In this document: positions 37,288 through 47,151 of the stretch, piece by piece
Layout of the letters: each line of letters starts with the position of its first letter
Numbering within the stretch: position 1 is the first letter of the stretch
NCBI GenBank assembly: GCA_950295325.1
Contig: OX485806.1
Span: 7,128,001 to 7,192,000, forward strand
Source of the DNA: Polytrichum commune
Lineage: Eukaryota; Streptophyta; Polytrichopsida; Polytrichales; Polytrichaceae
Direction of reading: 5' to 3'
DNA length: 64,000 nucleotides
Translations under genes and position numbers: made by a program
The notes under the pieces: generated by a model
What the model was told of the DNA's origin: nothing
Databases searched by the model: none
The model's input: only the letters and a program-made list of their open reading frames with translations

Positions 37288-38432
37288 TTATTCACACTCT
37301 ACAACACTAGCAAGTTCAAATAGTCGCATGACCTCGTTGTAGGCATACGTTGGAGCGTGTATAAACTTATCATTGTCGTAATCCACCTTGCACATAATTC
37401 TAAACACATAATAAAGATGTTTGTAGTGCATCCATTTACCTTTCTTTCCCAAAGCCTGAGATGATATTTTTGTGAAGTCCGGGCATGTGCAATGCGGGAT
37501 GTTGCCAACTATAATACGGTATGAGATATCCTCCTTGAAGACGATGTTGATTATCACTCCAAATCTTGGATATGGAATGGCAATCACTTCAATCACATAG
37601 TAACCGTCCATGAGTCCGGTGTTCTCCCATTTGTTTTTGTGATCAACTGTGGGTACTGTTGGATTGCGACGCATTGTCTTCAGAATATGGTAGTTGGGTG
37701 GGTGTCCGGGTTTGGGGGCACACAAAAATGTGACCAAGGGATCATGATTGTCACAATTGTTGAAAGCATGCGACGTGGAGAAAGGGCTTCCCTCTGCTGC
37801 AATTGGATCCTGACGTTTTCGAAAGCCAACACCTCTTCCCTTGAGAGATTGGTACCTATCTTCACCGGCCATGTGTTGGGGACTATAAGCCAATCCAGAA
37901 CGTTTTTTTTTTTGTTATCACTTACACAACGCTTAATGTTGTCAGGGCAAAACCAAAACTCGTGCTCCACATTGTTGGTGAAACGAAACTCCTTCTTCAA
38001 CCCTTTGTAAGTTGGAGCAGGGGTGCCATGTTTTCCAATGTTGATTTTTGCATTGCATAAAGAACATGTATTGGCTTGCATTGCCCAACATCTTTTGGCC
38101 GAACTTAAGGGGAATCTAGCAATGTGCCACTAAGAAGCAAGATAGTCAATCTCTAACACAGATGTTGTATGAGCCACACCATGCTCTCCAGAATTCAAGG
38201 ACTCCTCTGTACATGCTCTTTTAGTCCGACGAGTGTTAGGGCGAAGAATGGAATAGTTAACTTTGGCTCCGGGTGGCAAGTCAAACTTCCGTTTGGTGGA
38301 CCCAAATAACTCCAAGCTCTCGAAAGCACAATCCCTAGTGTTAAGAGCTTTTATCCCTGGATAAGACTTTATTGCATCTGCTAGCAGCTTAGAATCTCCA
38401 TATTTGGCAGCAACCTTTAATTTCAAGGACAT
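37288..38432 (-). pseudogene. SWIM zinc-finger protein gene, broken by a stop and an A-run frameshift
   Basis: Reading from ATG at 38432, the frame carries MSLKLKVAAKYGDSK.. and reaches TAG at 38,130, continues in the same frame (NTCSLCNAKINIGKHG, VEHEFWFCPDNIKRC), then must shift at a run of 11 A (37,903-37,913) to read GLAYSPQHMAGEDRYQSLK and the C-terminal part ending at 37,288. The end has the SWIM signature: YRIIVGNIPHCTCPDF and KWMHYKHLYYVF, with Tyr where the third ligand Cys (CKH) is expected. SWIM domains bind DNA or protein and are common in transposases and transposon-derived plant proteins. Homopolymer frameshifts can be assembly errors, but the TAG and lost Cys argue for decay. 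Confidence 0.65.
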
Positions 38433-40565
38433 TGAATCATGGCCTTAATTAGTGGAACCCCTTTTCAACCATGACCTATAATTTGCAATATGCATGAATG
38501 TACGAATAGAATCGTCCACTGTCGCTTCGTAGAGACAAATCATCTTGTTGCCAGACTGTTGAAGCCACTTGTTGTGCACATGCGAAGGGAGTTGCTCGCA
38601 AAGAAAATGATAGAATTTATCTCTTTGTCTTTTTTTTTAAATGTTTGGGTTGACAAAACCCACAAAATTGCATTTATACTCCTGCACAATTGAAATTTTG
38701 GAATTTTTAATGTTTTCCAAGAATGTCTTTGGTTTGTGGATTGTTTTGTTGTTTTCTATCCAGCAGAGGAGAGATGTTGAAGACAAGGTTGTGATCGAAA
38801 GAACGGCCCTTGATGCATCGCAAGATACAATTCAAACCAATAAGGTTGGTCTCCAACTCATGTAAGAAGGTATGACCACAAAAACTGGAAAACGTAAAAG
38901 GGGTGATAAGGTCGACATTCCACGTACACTCCCAAACGTAACGAGCCACTCGGGGCCGAGGCCCCATCGTTGGTGGGAGGAGGAGGGCCCCTCGTAGGAG
39001 AGGCGGCTCATCTGGAAGGCAATGTGAATTGGAAATCGATATGCTCAACATTGCACAGAACATTATGAAGTTAAAGATAATGCGTCCACTTGCCTTGTTT
39101 TCATGGATCACACATACATGTAGATGACTTGGCAATGGGCCTTTTGCACTAAGAACAGAGAGACACCAAAAAGCCAAATGTTGAATAGAGATTGAATTTG
39201 TTAACTATTCTAGACACAATAATCAACATAACTGAAGGGAGGGATCTGTATGATCATTTGATAACTAAGAGAAACTCAGAGAATCTTCAGTTTGACAATG
39301 AATAGGACACTTGTTCAAGCTTCAAAGTGGGATGCCTCCCTCAAATTTAGCTTTAATGCTGGCCAACATGTCTGTATTTTCTCAACAGTCACCTTCATTG
39401 TGAAATTTTCCTGGTTTTGAGAGGTACAGGCATGCAGACACCATTCAATATTTAAAATATGATAGTGCCTCATGAGAGTCTTGCCAAGTCCAGATGCGCA
39501 TTAGGCAATGGGCGATACTTAGACTTTAGTTATCAAATTCTTGGGTTTCCATCCCTCCAGCTTTGCTAAGCCTAAGTGTCTGTTAAAATTCCTTGAGATT
39601 TGCATCACTTGTCCGACTCTGGTTGTAAGTGCCTAAGCTTACACTGTGGATGGAATCTTCCCCAAGTCCTCTCCAAGCTGCCTTTACCCACTTTCTACAG
39701 TGTTCTGCAATAAAATTTAACTTGCAACACAATTTGCCCTCAGGAGCATTTATGCAAAGACAATTACTGACCAACTAACGACTTTAAACCTACTGGAGTC
39801 CACAACGTTCTGTTTGACTGCCTGCATTTTCATAGAATTGAATCAAACAGATTCCTACCACCACAAAGGGTACATAGACTTTACATCCAAAAAACGTTCA
39901 ACAAATCTCAAGCATATGAAAAAAAATTCAGAACCACCTACACTGCTCTTTGACTACATGGACTAACTAAGTTAAGTTTACATAGTCAAATGAGCTACAA
40001 CAAAACAAATATTGCAACTTCAGTACTAAATTGCTGAATAATTCCAGGATTCTAGGATAATGGAGCATTTTATGTTGCATCCGCCCACTGTTGGGTATAA
40101 AATTGTAATTGTGAAGAGTGTATAGTTTGAAATCTCTGTCTACTTTGCATCACAGTGACTTCAAAAGGAAGTGAGGTGCTGCCTTCACGAAAGCCACTAC
40201 TATCATGCTAACCTGTTATCTTCTACTTCAGATCTTGCTGGATGTGAACCTTTGATGAGGGCCACATGAGACCTAGATTCTCATTTAAGGAACAGCTAGT
40301 ACCTGACTGGACTCAATGTTTGTGACCAAATTTGTGCACATCAGCCAACACCCTGCACCACTAGGTGAAGATTAACGCAAAGCAATCAAGGACCGCGCTA
40401 CCGATAATCGTCTTCCATTTTTACTTTGTGGAAGAATGGAATAACAACAGCCTAAAGTCCTTGCGTTTATTGCACTGCTTGAAATCTCTAAACAAACCTA
40501 AATAAGCATACAATGCGAATTTTTGAAATGAAGACCAGGCTGGAAGATGCTGCGAGACCGGGAGC
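38433..40565. other. Tract between SWIM pseudogene and Helitron fragment, no gene seen
   Basis: A 156-codon minus-strand frame at 38,707-39,177 has no recognisable motif. Positions 39,190-39,345 carry an inverted R1 copy (TTCTAGACACAATAATCAAC, TTGACAATGAATAGG). The remainder has no open frame above background. Confidence 0.5.
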
Positions 40566-41158
40566 TCAATGTGCGAAGAGAAGTTTATAAACCGAACGGA
40601 AATTGGTGTGCCAAGTGATGATGATGAAATCTGAAGGTACCAGTTTTCTTATAATCTTTAGGTGTTGCCTATTTGTTGTTCTAGATAGCATGACATACGT
40701 TAGTCTGGGTGCGAATGCATTTCGAATATCAACGATAACGTTGTTTGAGATTGTAGCACCTTGTGATTTGTGGCTTGTCATTGCGTATGCTAGAACAATT
40801 GGAAATGATGCTTTGTAATAATATTGTTCATATGTGTATTTGTGTTGGAAATTGTGTCGTTTTAAATAAATTTGCGTGGAGGTTCCGATGAGCTGAACAC
40901 CGATGGTTGTGACCACACCGTGGGTGTCTCGATGGACTGATGTTACCATAGCGGTTGCACCGTTAACAGCGCCTTTTGCAACATTGACATTTGATGTGAA
41001 CATAACGAGCACACCCACAGCCACATGATGAAGTTGGTCGAACTTTGAGTCTTTCAACCATTCCGATACGTTGTGAGCTTTGGTTGCATTTGTATCAAGT
41101 GTCACAGGAATTATATCTTTTGGTGCAACATGACATCTAATTATACAAGCGATTGTTG
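40566..41158 (-). pseudogene. Helitron helicase (PIF1-like) C-terminal fragment
   Basis: The minus-strand frame enters near 41,158 without a start and ends at 40,566. It contains the terminal helicase motifs typical of Helitron Rep/helicase proteins: VGVLVMFTSNVNV..GAVNGATAMV, then LAYAMTSHKSQGATI (motif V-like) and APRLTYVMLSR (motif VI-like). In the family this segment is the last ~190 residues of a protein longer than 1,200 residues that drives rolling-circle transposition; the Rep nuclease part is absent. It abuts the GRV2 exon at 41,177 in opposite orientation. Clear Helitron 5'-TC or 3'-CTRR-hairpin ends were not identified. Confidence 0.8.
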
Positions 41159-41176
41159 TGTCTATCTCCGGTTCAG

Positions 41177-42339
41177 ATCATAACCCTTGACCCTGCCACG
41201 CTGCAAACTACAAATGCATATGATGTTGCCACAGATTATGAATCTGCTGCACCTGTTGCGGGTGGGCGGGAGGATCCATTGCAGCAGCATGCACTGGAGT
41301 TCACCATCAACCTGCACACAGAGGGCCGCGGGAAATTCAAGTCCATTAGACTTTCTTCGAGGTACACACTTCCCAACCATTCCTTTGTTATCCCCTCCTG
41401 CACTATATCAGCCATCTGTTACAAGATCACTATTGAATTTGTGTTGCTGCATGAGATGCAATTAATCCCTTTCAGGACACTTGGGACAAATTGACAAACT
41501 ATTGTAATTGTGAATTCGATTCCATTGATGTAGTGCAGGCATGCCACTGTTGGAAATACATGAATCTCTTTGGTCAGTTTTGACAACTTTGTCATTTTTA
41601 TGGACAGTGGGGGTGATGTCTAGTAGATGCGTGTAATTTCTCTCCATTAGCTGTCCCCACCATTCTCTTTGGGTTTGTCCCTCCTGGATTTCATCAGCAA
41701 TCCTTTTTGATTGCTTCTCTTGAGCACAATTGAAATTCTGTTGCTGCATGAGATGCAATTTATCCCTTTCAGCGGATTCCAGGAAAATTGACAAACTCTT
41801 GAAATTGTGAATTTGATTCCATTGTACAGTGCATGCACTTGCCACTGATATAAATTCATGTTTTTATTTGGTTAGCCTACCGTTTTATGCACAATGGAGG
41901 TGATATCTGGTAAAAATGTAGAAATTCTCTCTAGTTACCATGGCAATAGAAGGTTCCTTGCAGACATTGATGATGAGGTTTATGTCTACCCTTAGAAAAA
42001 TATAGTTCTTTCTACTCTTTTCATAATGATTCCAGAATCGCCTCCTTGCCTATATTGAGTGCAAATAGGAACATACCCTAACCAGAGGTTGTAGTCTACA
42101 ATGCACATATGTCGATTCTGGTGCTGTCTGTTCGTCTACAAGTCTTTCCTGTAGTTACAATTCCAGACATCCAAGTTTTGATTGTGGGAGAGATATGCAA
42201 CAGGTACTGTGCTGCGATATTAACAGAACTGCATAAGTTGAGATCCCATAGTAGTTCGGGGGTAGCCCATTCCCAGCCAGAGGCTGCAGACTTCCCTGTT
42301 CTCCACCTGCGACGACGGGCATCGGACTGGTCACCCTTT
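41177..42339 (+). pseudogene. GRV2-like: Two-exon fragment of a GRV2/RME-8 (DnaJ endosomal protein) gene
   Basis: The exon at 41177-41361 reads IITLDPATLQTTNAYDV, VATDYESAAPVAGG and EGRGKFKSIRLSSR. The exon at 42204-42339 reads YCAAILTELHKLR and FPVLHLRRRASDWSPF. Phases match, acceptors end CAG and donors are GTACAC and GTATGA. These are N-terminal segments of GRV2/KAM2 (DNAJC13/RME-8 in animals), a protein of about 2,500 residues for endosomal sorting. Neither the preceding nor the following exons could be found nearby, and a Helitron helicase piece ends about 20 bp upstream on the other strand, so this is most simply a transposon-captured fragment. Both exons are undamaged, so capture may be recent or the fragment may be spliced in a chimeric transcript. 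Confidence 0.7.
41385..41940 (+). repeat. Tandem ~285-bp duplication in the intron of the GRV2 fragment
   Basis: TTGCTGCATGAGATGCAATT, ATCCCTTTCAG and AATTGACAAACT..GAAATTGTGAATTTGATTCC occur near 41,446-41,520 and again near 41,735-41,820, with flanking sequence repeated in register. Confidence 0.7.
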
Positions 42340-42754
42340 GTATGATTTCTTTCCTCCTTGCACCTCTTGATTTTCTAGATGCTGTTGTTCTCCTGTAGCT
42401 TATGAAAATCACATAATTCTGCAATGTGCTGGTCACAATTGTGACCAGGGGAATGATGATTGAATCTTTTCCTTTAAGTACTAGTGATGGACTAAATAGG
42501 TCACAGATTAGCCTGTTCTTAACTTATATCATGTTCTTTCATCTGAAGTTATTGTCATAGAGGTCATAAGTTGTAATGTCACCTTTGGAAAACACATAGA
42601 GTTTGAGTGATGCATTGACTTGGTATTCCTACATACCCAATATTTGTTACATTATACCTGTGGGCAGATCCGTACGGAGATCTAGGTTCTCTTTATGTTC
42701 ATTACAGTGGACCTGTGGCGCTTCTCATGTGGACATCTAAATTATTTTGGTGTA

Positions 42755-43200
42755 AGAACGTGACATCTAAGGCACCATAGTAACCAGAAGTAAAGACATC
42801 ATAGGCGGATAGTATTGAATTTCCGTTTTTACTTCACTTACTACAACCAACGATGCCCCCCTTAACTTGTAAGCAACTGTCTACCTCCAAATTGGGACTC
42901 TCGTCCCGCTCTCACATCGATACTAATCAGAATGCCCCTCTCCCTCTATACCAACAACCATCGACGATCAGAAAAAAATTTACATAATTCGATCATCCTC
43001 CACGTCACCACTAAACCTAATCTCAAGAACAAAGATTGACACAGAACCACTTACAGATGATTTCACAAAAGGACGTGACATCGAAGGCACCATAGCAACC
43101 AGAAGTAAGACATCACAGCCAGACAGCATTGAATTCCCGGATTTTACTTCACTCCTACAAGAGTAGAATTACAACTATGGATGCCCCCTTACCTTCTAAA
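42755..43200 (+). repeat. Tandem ~318-bp duplication
   Basis: GTGACATCTAAGGCACCATAG..ATTGAATTTCCG..TTTTACTTCAC at ~42,757-42,860 is repeated as GTGACATCGAAGGCACCATAG..ATTGAATTCCCG at ~43,076-43,155. Neither copy is coding. Confidence 0.65.
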
Positions 43201-44159
43201 AAAATGTCTTGACTTCAAAGTCCAGAATTTAGTTCCAAGCACCAGAGCAATCACCCTAATCATCAGGAGACATATGTATACAATCAATCAATATCCCCTT
43301 GCATTGGGAACGGAAAATCAAATCCACAACACTAACCTTCCAAGTCCGACCTTGTTGCAGCGCGGAAGCACCGACCGACCAAACAGGATCGCCTCCCCCA
43401 CGCATGGAAAGAACTTTAAAATCCAAACTCTCCAAGATTCCGTCAATTCACGCCTCCAATTGGTGATGTCTCTCCACCTCCGACGATCTGCCACCTCCAA
43501 AATCCGCAACCATCCAGTCCCGATCCGATCCACAACCCGATACAACTTAACCTTACACAAACTAAGCCCTTACACCATGTCAAATTCGCATAACCTAACC
43601 ATTTCTCGTAGGAGAAAAACGGAGGTTTTTGAGAGGCTTTTCAGCTCACACAGCTAGTTTGATCTCCGAAGTGGAAGTGCTAGTTTGATCTCCGAAGAAG
43701 AAGAGAGGAGGAAGGCCTTAACCCTAACCCTAACCTCAACCTCTCAGGTGACGTGGCCGCCTGAGAGGGCGTCATTTCGGGAAAGGGTTATAGGCCCTCC
43801 TCCTCGACCACCAATCATGCAACGTGTACATCTACTCCTATAGACGTATATAAATATCTCTCCTTCTTGCAATATGTCCCAACTGTGGTTCAATAACCTG
43901 CAGAGCCTTCCTCACTGCTAGTTCAAGTATTGTTGGAAAACACCTCTATCATGGCATTGATATTAACTCCTTCACATATTTTTTTATTGAAGGCTCACGA
44001 CTTTGTAAAGCAAGTGAACATCTACATCCATTTTTTGATGATTTAGTAATTATATATAGTTGTTAGTTTCTTATCCTTACATGAAATTGTTATCATTTTT
44101 CCTAATGTTATCTTGTTGTTTGCTAGTGTAGTTTGATGATGTAAGTACAACATAAATTT
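43201..44159. other. Unassigned tract, GC-richer at 43,300-43,800
   Basis: A 158-codon plus frame and an overlapping 80-codon minus frame occur at 43,181-43,657; neither has a recognised motif. On the minus strand the 43,800-43,600 stretch, with AGGGTTAGGGTTAAGG, resembles a plant 5' UTR/promoter, so this may be a captured promoter-exon piece. This is a weak suggestion. Confidence 0.35.
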
Positions 44160-45240
44160 CAAACGATATTTGTCCGCATAAAAGATATGACTTGTTAATT
44201 ACAAATATGCCTAAAGGACTTTCCGTGCCTCTTATTTTGTCATATGCTATTCTAGAATGGAATAAATACGATAGTTTTGAGATAAACACAATTTTTGAAT
44301 TTTCATTCAATTTTTTTCACGATGATGCACATATTCTCTTATTCGTGTTATAATCCAAATATGTTCGACTTGATGTTCGAACATTTGCAACAACTTACAC
44401 ATTTGTTCTCGTTAGAGATTGGTGGGGCATCAACTTCATGCAATTATGCTCAAATGTGGATGTATCTGCAAATATATGTGTAGCTAATAATTTTTTCAAA
44501 ATTCTTATATGAAAGCATCAATGTTGGTGTGAGAAAAACTCATATACTAATCTCCACGATATTTTTTGTTTTAAAATCAAAGGGATTTCGCATCTTTTTG
44601 TACCATTGAGCAAAAAAAAAAAACATGGCCATTCATTTAACAAGAATGAAGTCCTTGTCAAAGAAGGTGTGTGTGTCAAAGATGATGATATTATCTTCAA
44701 CAACATTTTAGAGAATGACCAATTGATGAATGGTTTGGTGCCATAGCGGGGTGCTCGAGAAAAACATAAAGTCATACACCAAATGTTTATTGAATCATTG
44801 ACTGAGCATGGTGAAGTAGTTATGGATGTCACTGCATCAATAGGTTCATAATCTTAATTGTAACAAAACTAGATGCATTTGTTCAAATTGATTTCTAAGT
44901 CTACCATATTGAAATATATGTCAATGATGTTTGCAGGTGCTTTTATTCATGCGTGTTTGAACAGTTGTTATCACCTTGTTGCATATGAGGCGGACTTCTA
45001 TATCTTTAATGTCATTCTTGGTCTACTTCGTGCACTGTCCGCTTAGTGTCCTAGAGTGCAAACACCAACACAATCCATGGTCATGGAGGATGATGAAGAA
45101 CTTGTCAAAAAAATGACTAGGAAAACTTGTTTGAATATGTGAGTTTCTCCTTGGATTTTCTTTTAATGTTTCTATTTTTTCATTGGCATTTCTTTGTCGT
45201 TTCTCACTCATATGATAATTGGTGTTTGCAGTGCAAAGTT
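44160..45240 (+). pseudogene. Decayed DNA-methyltransferase-like gene of permuted (N6/N4-type) order
   Basis: Conceptual reading with several stops shows YDLLITNMPKG near 44,189 (an NPPxG-type catalytic motif, here NMPKG), LSYAILEWNKYDSFE, FFHDDAHILLFVL, then FVPLSKKKKHGHSF and NKNEVLVKEGV. After that come GAREKHKVIHQMFIESLTEH and GEVVMDVTASIGS near 44,805-44,845, which resembles the SAM-binding motif I, then GAFIHACLNS and AYEADFYIF near 44,940-45,010. Catalytic motif before SAM motif is the circularly permuted order of the beta-class N6/N4 methyltransferases (Pfam PF01555-like). It has in-frame stops, including one in VP*RGAREK, so it is dead. The SINE lies just downstream. Confidence 0.5.
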
Positions 45241-45302
45241 GATGGAGTCATGACACTCCCCTCCGAAAGCAATGGTGTTTCGTATATATGTAGAGACTAT
45301 TG

Positions 45303-45665
45303 AGGCACCACGGGCCTTGGCTTGGTGGTTAGGCTCATGGCCCCCAATGAGGAGGTCGTGGGTTCTATTCCCCATGCCGGCGTGGTGCTCACCACCTTAG
45401 TCCACCCAACTATGGTGGGGGGTCTTGGACCTTGTTGTATGGGTACCTAAAGCCCTTTGGGGGGATACCATGTCCGGTATCTTCAAGGCACCTAGTGGCT
45501 AGCTAGGAACTAGTATAGTGTGTCACTATAGTGTCCATCCTCGAAAGGGGAGAGTAGTATTGTCCCAGTGTCCCCTTGTCCAGTGGCCATCGGGTTCATT
45601 GGCATTACGAACGGACACTTTATTCACGCCGGCCCCTTGTAGACCGGAGTTTCTCTCTCTCTCTC
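45303..45665 (+). mobile_element. tRNA-derived SINE with a LINE-derived 3' tail and perfect 12-bp target-site duplication
   Basis: The 363-bp element is bounded by TAGAGACTATTG at 45,291-45,302 and 45,666-45,677. Its head has a pol III A box (TGGCTTGGTGG, from ~45,319) and a B box (GGTTCTATTCC, one mismatch to consensus, ~45,360). The tail from about 45,520 shares ordered blocks with the 3' ends of the LINE copies at 2,560-2,719 and 20,050-20,215 (ATAGTGTCCATCCTCGAAAG, ACGGACACTTTATTCACG, CCGG..AGACCGGAG) and ends in (TC)n. The identical duplications indicate a comparatively young insertion. Mobilisation by the LINE is inferred from the shared tail. Confidence 0.85.
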
Positions 45666-45677
45666 TAGAGACTATTG

Positions 45678-46499
45678 TTATTTTATAGGCAACCGCGTCC
45701 ACACCCATACCTCGTATGCGAACAAGGAGGTTATTGTCACAAGTGAAGATTTTTTTTTCTTTTAGAGGCAACCGAGGACCATAGTATATGAATTTACTTG
45801 TTTTGGTTTTATTTATTTATTTTTATTTGACAATTGGTTTGATTTTGAGAATTTTGAAAAAAATTACCAATCTTGTTGGACACAATGTGGAGATTGCTCG
45901 ATGAATGCAATGTGTCGGGTTTTATTTTTAAATATCTAAACTAACTTGGTCTTCATGGATTTCGAGTCTTTTGTCATTGTGATCATTTATCCATTAAGGT
46001 ACCTCTATTGGCATAGCATTTCTTTGACAACGTGTTGGCCACTTCTATTGACTTTTGAATTTAAGAAACAACCTAAGCATTTGTACATAATCAAATTAAT
46101 GTAAATGGATAAAATAAAGACAATTTTTTTTATTCCCCCTTCGTATTTTCATGGATAGTGTTCATATATTTCATGTCAAAAATCCACGGTTATAGGATAC
46201 AAGTGTGGGTGAAACCAACATCCTTTCCCTTCTCACTGCTCACCACTCACCGCTCACATGATAACACTCCCCATATTATGTGTAGTCCCACGAGTGGTGA
46301 CACCGTATTTTATCTTATATGATATTATTGTGGTAGATGTTTAGATATTGCATTACCATACATGTATTAGCTTTCTACAACAACCAATGACTCATTTGGA
46401 TTTTTAATATTTTTCATGACATGTTCATTAGTAGACAGTAATTTGTTAGGTGTAAAAAAATATTAAAGGAATGCACCTAATCCAAATGTGGTGTACTTG
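45678..46499. other. Intergenic tract between SINE and truncated MITE
   Basis: No coding motif. At 46,228-46,262 the sequence CTCACTGCTCACCACTCACC..GCTCACATG is an inverted relative of the heptamer array at 36,958-37,049. Confidence 0.5.
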
Positions 46500-47020
46500 A
46501 AGAAACCGACAATCCAATTCCATGCTCCGATTTCTTAAAAAGTCAATTTACAAAGCCTTCAGGCCCCTCACTAGATGTCAACCGAATGTGGACCAAGAGG
46601 AATGACCATGCACCAAAAAATGAATGTGCCGATTTTTTTTAATATATGCCCAAAAAGGGCAGTTTTGAGGGAAAAAAATTCAAGTTTGATCATTTTCTTG
46701 TCTTCTCTTGTCTTCATCTTCTCTTCCCCAAAAGTAATTTCATAAAAAATATAAATATTATAACAACGTTTCTCTGCCATGGGCCCCTGCCTTTTTCTAC
46801 GAGAGCAACTCTTTTGCCTCTCTCACTGCAAAACCTGTTAGACCATGTCAGTGGATAATGTAAGCCTTAAAATATGTCTTTTAAAGACCCTGAACTTCAT
46901 GATCACTATGACATTTGTTCCTTGGTGTAAACCGAAGTGGTCCCAAGTTGAGTTCAACAGCCAATCACAGATTTTACATGGGCTTGGGACGACTTCATGG
47001 TCCATGGTGTAAACAGCCCC
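46500..47020. mobile_element. 5'-truncated copy of the Tourist-like MITE, adjacent to ICMT
   Basis: It is colinear with 12,910-13,406 over ~490 bp (GTCAATTTACAAAGCCTTC, GTGGACCAAGAGGAATGACC, TTTCTCTGCCATGG, AATGTAAGCCTTAAAATATG). The right TIR is intact (inverted, GGGGCTGTTTACACCATGGA, ending 47,020). The left TIR is absent. The end lies 131 bp before the ICMT ATG. Confidence 0.75.
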
Positions 47021-47151
47021 TTGGTGCTAATGAAACTTGAGGTTTTCGATATAGCGTGGAGGCCCTTATACAGGGGGCAGGTGAGTTTGCTCCTCCTTGT
47101 TGCCGAAGAAGATGGCCACCTGCGAGCTCTTCCCTCGCAACTCCGGATCGC

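Noticed and set aside
38707-39177. 156-codon minus-strand frame
   Set aside because: No motif; lies between a pseudogene and a repeat copy, with no splice-compatible neighbours.
40566-42339. Single functional gene spanning the helicase and GRV2 exons
   Set aside because: The two coding parts lie on opposite strands and belong to unrelated proteins.
43181-43657. 158-codon plus-strand frame rich in Arg, Ser, Thr and Asn
   Set aside because: Composition looks like the reverse complement of a GC-richer leader; no motif and no homologous copy in the adjacent tandem unit.
43715-43742. CCCTAA-type telomere-like repeats
   Set aside because: Only about three units, too short for an interstitial telomere; similar short telo-boxes are common near plant gene starts.
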